DNA of 51,125 nucleotides from the NCBI RefSeq assembly GCF_000003605.2, contig NW_003113469.1, positions 124,215 through 175,339 on the forward strand, given 5' to 3'. The DNA comes from Saccoglossus kowalevskii. Lineage: Eukaryota > Hemichordata > Enteropneusta > Harrimaniidae. A program made the position numbers and the translations under genes. Shown piece by piece: positions 1-10,235 of the stretch (its first letter is position 1; the number at the start of each line of letters is the position of its first letter). The notes beneath the pieces are model-generated. The model did not search any database, was not told the origin of the DNA, and worked only from the letters and a program-made list of their open reading frames with translations.

Positions 1-779
1 ATTGAATAAGGTCTATTGAGAAGTGTGGGTGTTGTAGACATCCTGGTTATATTGCCAGTAGTTAGGTGTGAAAATGTTAGGTCTACATCGACATCAAAGA
101 ATAGTGAATACAGTTTGATGTAATTTGGCACTTTATAAATATTTTCAATTTACACTTTTTTTTTTGAAACACAGAAAATGACGTTCGTTTTCAATTTAGT
201 TAAAATTACAAAGCTGGCAGATAGTACGTAGGCTTATTTCGATTATGCATCTACGTACTTCAATTCAAAGACAGTGAGCTGAGTCGAAAACTTGACGATA
301 AACTTCTGTGAAAAAAAATACTATAGTTAGATATTCGACGTTTCAAATATATAGCACGTTTATCAGTGCAAAACTACGCACAATTTCACTTACGAAACTC
401 GCCGCTTGCCCACGACGACCCATTAATGAGCGCGCCCTCAATAACTTTACTGATCGTTATTTTTGTAATTGTTTATTGAGGGCGCATTCCTACTTCCACG
501 CCTCTGTTTGTTTGTTTTTGTAACAGCTTTTCCAAGACGCTGGAGTTTACCTGAAGTTATCTTTCAAATATTATCTCATTTATAAAACAATCTACTTTTT
601 ACGACCCGCAACGTGAAAATGATAAAAAAAATGATCCAACGTATCAAATACAGCCATGATGATGTTGGGGTGTTACTTCATTGTTTCAAATTCTGATCTA
701 ACTATTTGGGTGTATGGTAGTACGATTTGTTCGTTTATATGCGTTTTACAATTCAGTTGGGCAGATAATTTTCACTCAT
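1..779. other. Upstream non-coding DNA
   Basis: No convincing exon is seen on either strand. Short open frames, for example 308-523, begin at non-ATG codons and lack protein-like composition or good splice signals. The stretch from about 360 to 500 is richer in CpG than most of the window and holds the inverted repeat listed separately. It may be intergenic DNA upstream of the gene starting near 1 kb, or an upstream intron. Confidence 0.5.
432..485. repeat. 13-bp perfect inverted repeat
   Basis: GCGCCCTCAATAA at 432-444 is matched exactly by its reverse complement TTATTGAGGGCGC at 473-485, with a 28-base spacer. It could form a stem-loop or be the remnant ends of a small foldback element. 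It is GC- and CpG-rich compared with the surrounding AT-rich DNA. No function can be assigned. Confidence 0.75.
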
Positions 780-1181
780 CGGGAGGAAAGCGTCGTCGTT
801 GCCATTGACAACGATCGGAACTCAGATGATCACCTGACTAAGGTCAGGGGGTAGACGCAAGCACGCGGATATTTAGCTTGAATATTTATAACATGGAGCC
901 TGATTGGTTGGTGACGTACTTGATACATGATTATACCCAATCAAAATATGTGTTCCATTTTCAATGTTTTGAAATTCTCCTAGGCGTTCATTCAAAACAA
1001 CGGCCAAACATTGCAGGTATTAAGATACTTATAATATTGAACAGTTTTACCGGCTCAGTTCTTTACTTCTAACTATCAGCTTTCAGTGAAGGGCTTTCTG
1101 AATGCATGCCATATTTACGGGGTCCGGTCTTTTCGTTTGGTGGTGTTAGCGATGGTGGAGTCATCGCGATCATGTTGGCAG
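780..1181 (+). promoter_or_regulatory. Putative promoter and 5'-untranslated region
   Basis: This region precedes the only supported coding exon. An RFX-like imperfect palindrome GTTGCCATTGACAAC lies at 798-812, an inverted CCAAT box (GATTGG) at 902-907, a CRE-like TGACGTAC at 912-919 and a direct CCAAT at 937-941. NF-Y plus CREB/ATF sites close together are typical of animal proximal promoters. Possible splice donors for a non-coding first exon are CAG|GTATTA after 1016 and CAG|GTACAT after 1181. The ATG at 893 opens a 41-codon frame to the 1016 donor, but that frame does not join in phase with the 1367 frame, so I do not call it coding. The transcription start is not determined. Confidence 0.4.
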
Positions 1182-1366
1182 GTACATCGTCCCCTGTGTA
1201 CATTCCATTACTTCCACCATAAAGTGTGGTTTATTGAATGTCGGTTTTGCTGCCTAGGGCAGTAGCCTTGCGTAAGACCATTCATCCATATGTGTCCTGC
1301 TGACAATGTTGACCTAAGGTATATTTCCACACCTAAGACTAACTTCCTCGTTCTTTCTTTTTCAAG
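1182..1366 (+). other. Possible short intron before the coding exon, or TOP-like leader
   Basis: The 3' end looks like a strong splice acceptor: a branch-point-like CTAAC at 1339-1343 is followed by a nearly pure pyrimidine run and AAG at 1364-1366, 24 bases after the branch A. The upstream donor could be CAG|GTACAT after 1181. The alternative is that the pyrimidine run is a TOP-like transcription start, because the YY1-type CAAGATGGCGG overlapping the ATG is usually found just downstream of a start site. RNA 5'-end data would separate the two. Confidence 0.35.
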
Positions 1367-1549
1367 ATGGCGGACGACATGTCGGCACTAAGCGAAAACA
1401 ACCAAAACACTGACCACCCGGTCCCACAAGAGGTCAAGGCTAATGTCTTTGTAATCGACTTCAAGCCGAAGAAGGGAAAGAAAAACAAGAAAAAAGCAAA
1501 AGCTGCAAATTTGCAAGAAGCTTTCTTGAAGTTCAAGAGAGAGCGGCAG
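1367..1549 (+). CDS. First coding exon of an unidentified gene (N-terminal 61 residues)
   Basis: The exon begins with ATG in a strong context (CAAGATGGCGGAC, also a YY1-type site) and runs 61 codons to the donor CAG|GCAAGT after 1549. That is the standard form of the minor GC-AG donor class, and the exon ends in phase 0. The frame stays open past it to a stop at 1640-1642, but those codons look non-coding. Residues 1-25 are polar and acidic. Residues 26-32 are hydrophobic (VFVIDF). Residues 33-45 (KPKKGKKNKKKAK) form a lysine-rich stretch fitting a nuclear or nucleolar signal or an RNA/microtubule contact. Residues 48-61 (ANLQEAFLKFKRER plus Q) look like a charged helix. I do not recognise the family. 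RFX-like motifs upstream and in the downstream DNA weakly suggest a ciliary or centrosomal gene; this is inference only. The antisense frame at 1339-1536 is a shadow. Confidence 0.62.
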
Positions 1550-3944
1550 GCAAGTTTGAGTACTGTGGACCTATCTGAATGTTTTGTTTGTTGTCTGTCC
1601 CCCTCTATCCCCGGCCAGGTCTTCAGCCCACCACGGTTCTAGAAACCGTTAGCCCACCGAACGTTGGTGAAGTATTTATAGCATATACATTCATTCTTCC
1701 TGGTCTTGTTTAAATATTTTATACAATGACCTGACCGATCATGTTTTTTTTTATTCAAACCATTTCATCTATTATTTAGCAGGGGGCCCCACCTCCCACG
1801 TACTGTCTGTCCTTTGTGTCATAGTGTGTGATGTATTGTGTGCGGTTTGCAGTTTGGGCGTCTGTCCTTAGAGCAGGTTGGCTTGAAAGGGGCTAGTATT
1901 TTTCAGTGAATGGATATAAAGTGGACACACCCCGTGAGAGAATCCACAGCTGTCTATCTTGTTCAATGAAGTACAAATAACCGGGGAACGCCTTAAGCTT
2001 TACCAAAGCTTTACTTGACAAATAAGGGCATAGTGAAAGTGAATCCTGCCCGCATGCTTCATTAAGCCACACACAAAAAAAATCAACAATAGATGGAAAA
2101 GGAACACGTCAAAATGAAAATTAGCTTTGCATGACAGTGTTGCTAAGCATACTGCTGTCACGATGGAATAATGCTCATTAGACGCTGCAAACAAGAAATT
2201 CAATACTTTAGGTAATGGAAGGACCTTGTGTGCATGCGTCAGAATTAGCAAGCACTATTTAAACCTGTGTAACAATCTAACTTTGAAATACACAAAAGAG
2301 TATGATGTGGCTCAGTGTTTAATGTAAATTGAAATAGATGTGTTAGTAATGAAAAATGGTTGGGAGGTGGCAATATCATGGAACTTGTCATAATTGCGAA
2401 GGCAAACAAAGTGCGCTACCAATCATCTAATTGAAAGACACAATTTTCGTAATGAAAAACTGTAATACATTCTCGAAAATTGACTACGACGGAATTACAT
2501 ATTACTGCATATAGATTTCAAATTACAATTTCTGTCTTTTGTGTTTTCCTCTTTTAAGATAGGTGACTATAATTTATTATATAGGCATGTAATTTTAAAA
2601 TACCAGCATTTATATTTCTCATCAAATATTTACATTTTCATTATTCATAAAATGTGCATGTGATATACTAGTTTGTGTATTGAAAATTGTATTAAAAGCG
2701 ATAGCACTTGTATTACAGAAAAAGTATAAGTTCTTACATTTAATAAGCTGCTTTCACATTGCACATGCTAAACTGTTAGGATATGGTTTGTAGTCTGTAG
2801 TATTGTTTTGCCTCAGAGATTGTTCAACATGAAAGTGATACGTGTTGTCGAGAGAGAACATATGAATTACTAATATACTCTCACACTATTGATTCGATGG
2901 GTGGATTTCATTGGCTGGACCATTGTTGGCATAGAAGAATTCTTTATATAAAAATCTAAGGTGCCCTGAATATAAAATATATTAATAGGATTCCCTGTGG
3001 CACGATGTTACATACAGGTGGGAAACCAATCAAATTCTGAGAAATGATCTATTTTAGCAATTTTTGATTAAAAATGAATAAATAGAAAACACATTTGGGG
3101 GAAAAACCTTAAAAGTAAAAACAACATCATTTTATTTCACAGTGTACAAAGAAGCATTATTTTGGTGAAGGCTGATCAATACAGTTGCATGAAAGTGTTC
3201 TGAATTTTAAAATTGTTTTTATACAAAGGTAGAAATCTGCATCTGTAGAGTATCATTGAAAAACAAAGTGGGGTCGCAGACCTGTACTTTTAATCATTTC
3301 ATGGTATTGGAAAATGTTGCTGTATAGGATTAATGGTAACCCATTAGAAATGTCGCTAACACGTACAACAGAAATTCTGGAAACTGAACCTATTACGAAT
3401 AAAAATATAATATACTCAAACCTCGGACATGTTACTATATTTTGAATATTCAAGTCTTTCTCAATAAATACTTTACATGGTAGATTGTAATAGGCTGACT
3501 ATCTCCTGTCTGGGTGAAACACCATATTCACAACCTATTTTCTTTACAAATTTATCAGTATATAATAATTATTACATATATATTTTTATTATCAACGTTT
3601 AAGCAGGAATATTATATGCAGGCTTGATCTCTGATTTCTCAGTGTACATAGCACAAAAACATTACATAATGAATAAAAAAAATAGTGATAATAGTTAATA
3701 TCTGAATATATAATTATACATGCTTTGCAGGTTTCGAGTGTTATTTCTCAATCCTACATGCAACTGAATATTAGTTGATCTCATGATACATTGTAAGATG
3801 ATGTACATTATACCCTCCCACCCCCCACCCGGTAATACTGACAACAAATGAAGTGAAACTTGCTTCCCATTTCTCTCCAATATACATAGCTGAACAACTT
3901 AGGAATGTTACTTGTCTGAAACTGAGTCAAAAGAATCCAGGTAT
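1550..3944. other. Non-coding DNA, start of the putative large intron
   Basis: It begins with the GC donor at 1550-1551. No further exon was recognised. The antisense frame at 2000-2251 and others lack homology and splice context. A C-rich patch lies at about 3810-3830. The sequence is otherwise ordinary AT-rich DNA. Confidence 0.5.
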
Positions 3945-4094
3945 TGTGATTGGTGTATCCAGGGTTTGCTGTGATTCATGGATACAGGATAGGTTGTGAT
4001 TGGTGGATCCTGGGTGGATTGTAATTGGTTGATCCTGGGTGGATCGTGATTGGTGGATTCTGGGTGGGTTGTGATTGGTAATCCTGAGTTAGCA
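3945..4094. repeat. 25-bp minisatellite, about six units
   Basis: Units start at 3945, 3970, 3995, 4020, 4045 and 4070, exactly 25 bp apart. The consensus is TGTGATTGGTGGATCCTGGG followed by TGGAT. Five of six units carry ATTGG, an inverted CCAAT core. The second unit is the most diverged. The antisense frame 3908-4138 with its Thr/Pro/Asn-rich repeats is a by-product, since 25 is not a multiple of three. Confidence 0.9.
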
Positions 4095-5316
4095 TTGTAT
4101 CCAGTGTAGTGAATGAACACCAAAAGGGAGCATACCATATCCTGGGTGAGTGTGCCGCAGACTCAAATTACATGATCTAAGCCACAAGATTTACCTGAGG
4201 ATAAAGATGATGATGAAGATAAAGCAGATGTTGGTTTCCAGCTAGGTCTGGTTGTCCATGACATTTAGTTATCATGTTAGTGCAATTGGCTATGGCTATG
4301 TTCTTCCATCTTAAACATTGCCAGTATATTATTTTTCTGGCAACATGATGAGCTTGTATAGTTTTTACTTGCACTTGTCTGGCAAGGTAACAGTAAGATT
4401 CAATATCAGCAGAAAGCAAAGTTCTTGTGTCCAAATCAATATAATTGTGTGCTGTCTTTATATTGGATTTATGTATTGAGTTTGTATTAAGGTATTTCTT
4501 ACACACAAGTTGTAGACTTTGAAATATATTTTCTCCACAGTTTCATCTTTAAACTCAATACTACATGTACATTGTTCAAACATCACAATATGCCATGATT
4601 AATGAGACTGAAACATAATGCTACTTATCTATTCTACATAGTATTTCCCATCATGCAGTGTTATTTGTAAATTTAAAAATACTCCTACATGCTATACTGG
4701 AACACAACAAGCCTGAAATGCCAAATATAAATTAGCCCAACTTATTACATACACAAAAGCTTATGACAGTTATTGAAATTTATCATTTGTAATCTATGTT
4801 TTTGTTCCTTATACTAATTCTCAGTCAGTTATATGTGATTCTAAAAAAATGTTCGGATTACCATTACTCCTTTATCTCAGTGAGTTTTTCTTTTAGCTTT
4901 AATTCCAAGTTTAATGACATTTAATGATTTTATATTTCTCTCATGAGCCACTGATGCGGATGATGCAGTGTATGGTAGTCGTTTCTTAATTGACATACCG
5001 GTAGTGTCACTATTGAATTAGGATTGGGAGTCAGTTGGAGAAAAATTCACAACTAGTTGTACAAACAAAGATGTATTGCGTCTTTGCATGCAGCAAATAT
5101 GTGCATACAGAATAAAAAAAAAATATATGGATCATATTTACTCTTTCAGTAGTGCATGTGCTTATGTAAATTAGATAGATGTATCTATGGTCAAAATACA
5201 TAATATTTTATCACTTTATCTCCTGTTGATGTTGTTTTTTACCCATTTATTTTGACTACCCGTAGTGGACACTCAGCAGGTGATGTGTGTTGTGAATGAT
5301 TGAATATACAATAAAT
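4095..5316. other. Non-coding DNA
   Basis: AT-rich sequence with no supported exon. The 109-codon antisense frame at 4177-4506 has no recognisable domain and no clear splice or promoter context. TACATGTA occurs at 4562-4569 and an ACCGGTA motif near 4998. Confidence 0.45.
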
Positions 5317-5370
5317 GCGGTTTATATGCGCTTCTATTGAAGATGCGCCTCTAATAGAAGAAATATGTTT
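5317..5370. repeat. Fragment of the 'AATAGAAGCGC' dispersed repeat
   Basis: Within this stretch GCGCTTCTATT and CTCTAATAGAAG face each other, giving an 8-bp inverted CTTCTATT/AATAGAAG pair around GCGCC. The same motif recurs at about 22744, 32960, 34151-34338 and 45210, so this is probably a degraded copy of one foldback family. Confidence 0.5.
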
Positions 5371-5557
5371 TTTTATTAATTTTTATATCTTCTATTAATT
5401 CTTGAACTTTGTTTGCTCTGTATTCATTGCTTTTCTGTACAAATGTTTCATTTAATTACCTCAGCAGTGGACTGATCCCCAATCATAAGAAAAACACAAG
5501 TACACACTAGAATTTTTTTCAATTAGAGGGAAAAAATAAGTTCCTGATTGGTATTTA

Positions 5558-5705
5558 AATGAAATTACTTGTATTGAACGGCAAATTCTGTGTGTCAATT
5601 CTGAATATATAAGTATTAATGAAATTACTGCTTTTGTAGTACACTGAACGCGAAAACTGTGTGTCAATTCCTCTTTTATAGATATTTAAGGAGAAGTTTG
5701 AAGTC
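5558..5705. repeat. Diverged tandem duplication of about 60-69 bp
   Basis: AATGAAATTACT occurs at both ends of a 60-base step (5558 and 5618), and CTGTGTGTCAATTC occurs at 5588 and 5657, 69 bases apart. Two copies of a roughly 60-69 bp unit therefore lie side by side with an insertion of about 9 bases in the second. Confidence 0.7.
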
Positions 5706-7500
5706 CCCTCCTTCTTGATTTCTAAAACATCTACTAATAGGATTTTTTTTTTTTTTGAGTAAATTGGACCACTGAAGTAATCTTCCATTCATTGTCAAGT
5801 GTGCGTCTTGAAACCCTATTGAGAAAATTGTATCTAGTGTGACAGAAAATTGCTATGTGCATGTATTGTTGACATTAACATTTTATGTTCTAATTGGGAA
5901 ATGTTGTCCTTGCAGGGAAAAGGTCATTCAAATTAAATTTGATATTGAATTATTCTGTGTGGTAGAAATGACTCTTATTCGCTCACGGGGAATCAACTGC
6001 ACAGTTATTAAAATGCTGTCGATAAAACTGCAAAAATTCCCAATTTAAAGAAATTCTGAGTTTCTCAAAATGAAATTTAAAAGCAGGCCCCCTCCAATTG
6101 TTTTTATTGACAGAAATATTTATTGCACAGCTGTGGTACCTCTCAGCAGATGCAATGTATATCTATTCTTATCACCAGAGGGCAGTCTTCTTACATGCTT
6201 GGCAGCCATATTTGCAGTACTGTAAAAAAAATTACTGGTCTGTGAATGGAACAATGCATTCTAACTTTGTATTCCCTGGGTGTTCATTTCGAACATTAGC
6301 TATCAGCGAAAATAAAACCTAGTCAATAATTTAGCCTGTTACAGTAGTTTTCAATATTTATAGATTGTCCAAATAGAGAGTAAATCATTTTCTCATATAG
6401 TGTATAGGTAGCTTTAGAAGGATGAATCTTCATGTATGTATATATATATGTATATGTACATGTATGTGTATCATTGATTGCCTAAGAAGGTGGCTGCAGG
6501 CTAATTATCCCTCTACTCTTTAATGGCTCATTAGTTACCTACTTTTCTAAATACTGTGTGCACAAATATATAATTTAGCTGCTTGTTTTATTAGTCTCTG
6601 TAGAACAAAGTCTGAAATGGGGACTTATGCTTTGGGTTCTATTCGTATGTCTGTCTGTCATCATTCCTCAGATGTACCTCAAGGGAAAGTAGGTACAAAA
6701 GCAAGCTATACTGAGATACACCAATTACATGTAGTGTAGGATGGATATGGCTAGCACAGTGTTGATGCGGATATTTTTTTTAATTTTAGACATTATTTTC
6801 TGTGACTGTCGATTTGAGGCATTTATCGGATGCAACTTTTTTGCTCAGCTCTTGATGTATCAGTTTGTTAAACTTTATTTTACTAAGGATGTTACAGCTT
6901 CATACTGTAGTTTTCTTCAATTTTTTCTTCTTTCCTTAATTTCGAAGTCAGGCTGATGGCGCTTACAATTGTTTGAGTGTTAATGTTGATGAGATATTCG
7001 GTAGAACAGTAATGTGGCAGCTGCCAATAGTTGATTGACATTTGGTAGCACTGCATCATGGAAGGTGTCAATAATCAATCTGCAATGTGTGGAAGATGTT
7101 AACAACTTAGGGCAGTGTAAGGTTACGAATAGGTCAGTGTCTTAAATTTTAATAAAAGATCAACAGTGTGACTTCACCAAAATTAATAAGTGTAGGAATA
7201 ATGAAATGGCTGGGATATGCCTGCTTATCTTTTTTGTGGCTGTCAGTCAGTGCCGTTTCTTTTTTCAATTATCTTTCATCACCCCTTGAGAGAACAATGT
7301 ACTGTCTAACAACGTGACATATTTTATTAATATTTAATAAGCGTGAAATTATTCATTACATATGTGATATGGAATTAAAAAAAATGATGAATAGCTATCC
7401 ACCTGTCTCTATATTGTGCTGATATGTAGCACTTTAAAGCCAGGCTTGTTCGGCTTCTCGGTACTGAGAATCAGAGAAGATTATATTCTTTATGCAATCT
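5706..7500. other. Non-coding DNA with a TA-rich microsatellite
   Basis: No exon is supported. A mixed (TATG)/(TA) tract lies at about 6432-6470 and includes TACATGTA at 6457-6464; another TACATGTA is at 6726-6733. The CTCF-type motif at 6172 is listed separately. Open frames here begin mostly at non-ATG codons. Confidence 0.45.
6172..6185 (+). promoter_or_regulatory. CTCF-type motif
   Basis: TCACCAGAGGGCAG matches 13 of 14 positions of the bilaterian CTCF core consensus CCASYAGRKGGCRS; only the first base differs. CTCF binds such sites as an insulator or loop anchor. Occupancy cannot be read from sequence. Confidence 0.45.
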
Positions 7501-7550
7501 TGCATAATTATTTCACAATTTGCATAATTATTCCAAAATTTGCATAATTC
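7501..7550. repeat. Three 20-bp repeats carrying octamer-like cores
   Basis: TGCATAATT starts at 7501, 7521 and 7541, exactly 20 bp apart. The second and third copies are preceded by AATT so that each contains ATTTGCAT, the reverse complement of the POU octamer ATGCAAAT. The TAATTA in copies one and two resembles a homeodomain core. Confidence 0.8.
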
Positions 7551-9178
7551 AGTTTGGTATCTCATTTATTTAGGGGGGTCAGTGTATTTTCTTATTTCTA
7601 CAACAACCAGATTAGAAAAGTAAACAATTTAACCCTTTGCACATCATTATGTTTCTCATCTACATTTTCTATAATCACTTTGTAAATTTTTGACAAAATA
7701 GACAAATAACATTGGTTACCTGTCTTAATCAGAAATTGTGAAGCAAAATATAGAGACTGTTGTCTTCAGAACGAGGCCTGGGGATGAAGGTAAAATTAAA
7801 GTGAAGAAATCATCACCTACACACTCTGGAATCTGGTCCTAAGCGACGATAACGCATGCTAAAAATGCAAAGGCTCATGGGTAGATGCTTATTTGTGAAC
7901 AGCAAATGCAATGGCTGCCTGCCACATGCATGACGTCATTTCTACTTTGAGCACTTATTCATCTCGCCTACTTTTCCACAATCATGTCAGTGTACATGTA
8001 TCAAGTTATAACAGATTAAAACAAAACTACCACCTACATTTAAAGCTCACCCTGAAAATGTTAAAAAAAATATGGAGGGTTATTTTTGTAAAAGGTAACT
8101 AAGTTTCTGTTCAAAGCTTGATCATTGAGATGATGTACAAGTATATCACATGCTTTGATATTTTTCTGTTTCATCCAAAACTAACATACAGGTAGTGATA
8201 AATTTGTGGTGGGAAATTGCATGTCAATGCGTGTACCTGACCAGACAAGTTAAGTAGATGGTATATTTACTATGTCCTAGAAATGATGGATTACATGTCA
8301 GATATAACATTCCTACCCTTGTAGTTGAAAAAGACCTTTTTACTTTTGTCAAGATGCACGTAGTCAGACAGTAGGTAAACACATTCTATGATTCTGTTAG
8401 TAGTACAATATCAAATTGTTCACCATATATATGTTTTCTTTGCCAAATAACTGCACACGTATGGCAAACACCAGATATATATATATCTTTGCTAGCATTT
8501 TCACTTTAACTGTTTTATCTAAAACCATTAACAGTGAAATGTTGTAATAGATACACAAAGTCTTGATTGGTGAAAAGAGCGTCATTCATTGAGTGTAATG
8601 CAGTATATGCCATTATAAAGGCTCTATCTCAGAAGTGGCTACCCAAGGACTTTCAAGTCATTTGCCAAATATTAAAGGACTTATTGACTTAGCTGTGTGT
8701 TTGTGATGGTTGACCACCTTTAGTGGTGACAAGATATGCTTTTATATTGAGTAATATTGTGTATTCATCATGAATGGTTCTCTGTACTCGAAACAAGGAC
8801 CTAGCTCTGAATCCATGTATTCTCTACAACTGCTCACAGGCTGAGACTCTTTGAAATGAACAAACTGATTCTCGTTAGGTGAGAGTATAGTGGTGGGTGT
8901 CAGCTAGTTGTCTATTTTAACACATTTTGAATTAACAAGAGAACCATCGTATTTCTCAATTTACTAACCTGCCATACTATCTATTTATGGACACAATTTT
9001 GGATGTGTGCGAGGAAGTATTTTACTAACATTCTATTTATACTGGTTCTGTTCAGCGTGTCTGACTGTTTATACGTCTAGAAAACAATATTGAGGTGAAA
9101 TTAGACGCTATTTCATTATTGATTTCAAAATGGCTACTTGTGTAAGATACAAAGGCATGATGATATCGTAAACCTGTT

Positions 9179-9333
9179 GTTACCATGGAAACAAGTACAG
9201 GTAATTTTGCTTTGTGTTTGACGTAACATGTTCAACAAGATATTTAAATCCTTATATCTGGTAGTTGCTCTTTTTTGTGTCTTAGTGAATGCCAGTAGGA
9301 AGAAGTTGTCTACCTTCATGTTGCTATAGAAAC
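9179..9333. promoter_or_regulatory. Two RFX-like imperfect palindromes
   Basis: GTTACCATGGAAAC at 9179-9192 and GTTGCTATAGAAAC at 9320-9333 resemble the RFX X-box (GTNRCC, 0-3 bases, RGYAAC), with one and two deviations. Neither has the adjoining forkhead site seen at 12653 and 28450. Confidence 0.35.
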
Positions 9334-9399
9334 CAGAATATGATTGACTATTTTTCATAATGAAAGATTTTTATTCGTAATGCCTGTAGAGTTATAAAA

Positions 9400-9660
9400 C
9401 CACATGCCTCTTATACGATGTTTTGAAGATACGAGGCGTCAGCATGTCATGCCATAACTGGCTTCTAACAGTTGTGTATGTCCCTGGTGACGTTGGTCGC
9501 TTTGCCTCACTGCTGATACTGTTATCAATGAGAATTCCAATAACGACATTGACGTTATGTAAGCCATGCAGATACGCTAACATTCCAACATATTTCCCAT
9601 AATGCATCATTTTGATGATGATGATGCATGATTGTTCTCTTGCTAAAACCATGAATCACA
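9400..9660. promoter_or_regulatory. CpG-richer patch with ZNF143- and CRE-like sites
   Basis: This stretch is richer in CpG than its flanks. It contains GTGACGT near 9488, TGACGTTA near 9550 and TTCCCATAATGCATCATT at 9594-9611, which fits 16 of 18 positions of the STAF/ZNF143 consensus YWCCCRNMATSCMYYRCR. An 86-codon antisense frame (9392-9652) overlaps it but has no recognisable domain. It could be a distal promoter or enhancer. Confidence 0.3.
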
Positions 9661-10028
9661 TCATGTGATGAGGACGAGTTAGCCCAATGAATGATTGCTT
9701 CATTTATAGTCTTGCTTGACGTCTGAGCAAGTCCTTTGATTCTTTATATTTGACTGTAAATAAGTAAAACTGCAAACAGTAAAACACAGTGACAATGGTA
9801 ACAGTGCAGCTGTACAATATAGTCTCTGATGCTTTATAACACCCTCAAGTACATCACCTTAAAAGCAGAATTCCCTGTTCAAACCAGCACGTTAAAAACT
9901 CTTGAGTGTTGTTTTCACCCCATTCTTGAGTTTAATAATCAAATTTGACATCTGTTTAAAGTCGTACAACGTGTACAGAGATTATCAAGAGAATTGCTGA
10001 TCAAATTGCATTCAAAGGATTGGCTCTA

Positions 10029-10160
10029 ATGTCATATGATGCTTGGCAGCCAATGAGCAAAGAGTTAAAAGCAAAAATGTCACATGATGCTTTGCAGCCA
10101 ATAAGCAAAGAGTTAAAGGCAAAAATGTCACATGTGACTTGACAACCAATAAAGCAAAAT
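10029..10160. repeat. 48-bp minisatellite, about 2.8 units
   Basis: ATGTCAYATG starts units at 10029, 10077 and 10125, 48 bp apart. Each unit holds CCAAT (10050, 10098, 10146) followed by RAGCAAAG. The third unit is shortened. Identity between the first two units is high. Confidence 0.88.
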
Positions 10161-10168
10161 TTGATTTC

Positions 10169-10235
10169 AGTTTAATAATAATAATACTACTACTGTACTA
10201 CTACTAATAATTATAATAATACATCATCATCGTCA
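10169..10235. repeat. Compound trinucleotide tract
   Basis: Runs of (AAT)n, (ACT)n, (AAT)n and (CAT)n lie one after another directly downstream of the 48-bp repeat. This is a simple-sequence tract of low complexity. Confidence 0.85.

Larger units (their letters stand above)
7551..10028. other. Non-coding DNA with regulatory-like motifs
   Basis: No exon is supported. It holds TACATGTA (7993-8000), an AT palindrome near 8472-8487, RFX-like sites (9179, 9320) and a CpG-richer patch (9400-9660). A TTAACCCTTTG at about 7632 resembles a MITE end, but no partner end was found. Confidence 0.45.

Noticed and set aside
878-1072. Frame with ATG at 893 and a possible donor after 1016
   Set aside because: Joined to 1367 it would be out of phase with the good frame; composition and context fit a promoter or leader better.
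7632-7820. TTAACCCTTTG at 7632 as a MITE left end (also TTAACCTTT at 32768 and 40756)
   Set aside because: No inverted partner end within a few hundred bases; may be chance or badly decayed copies.
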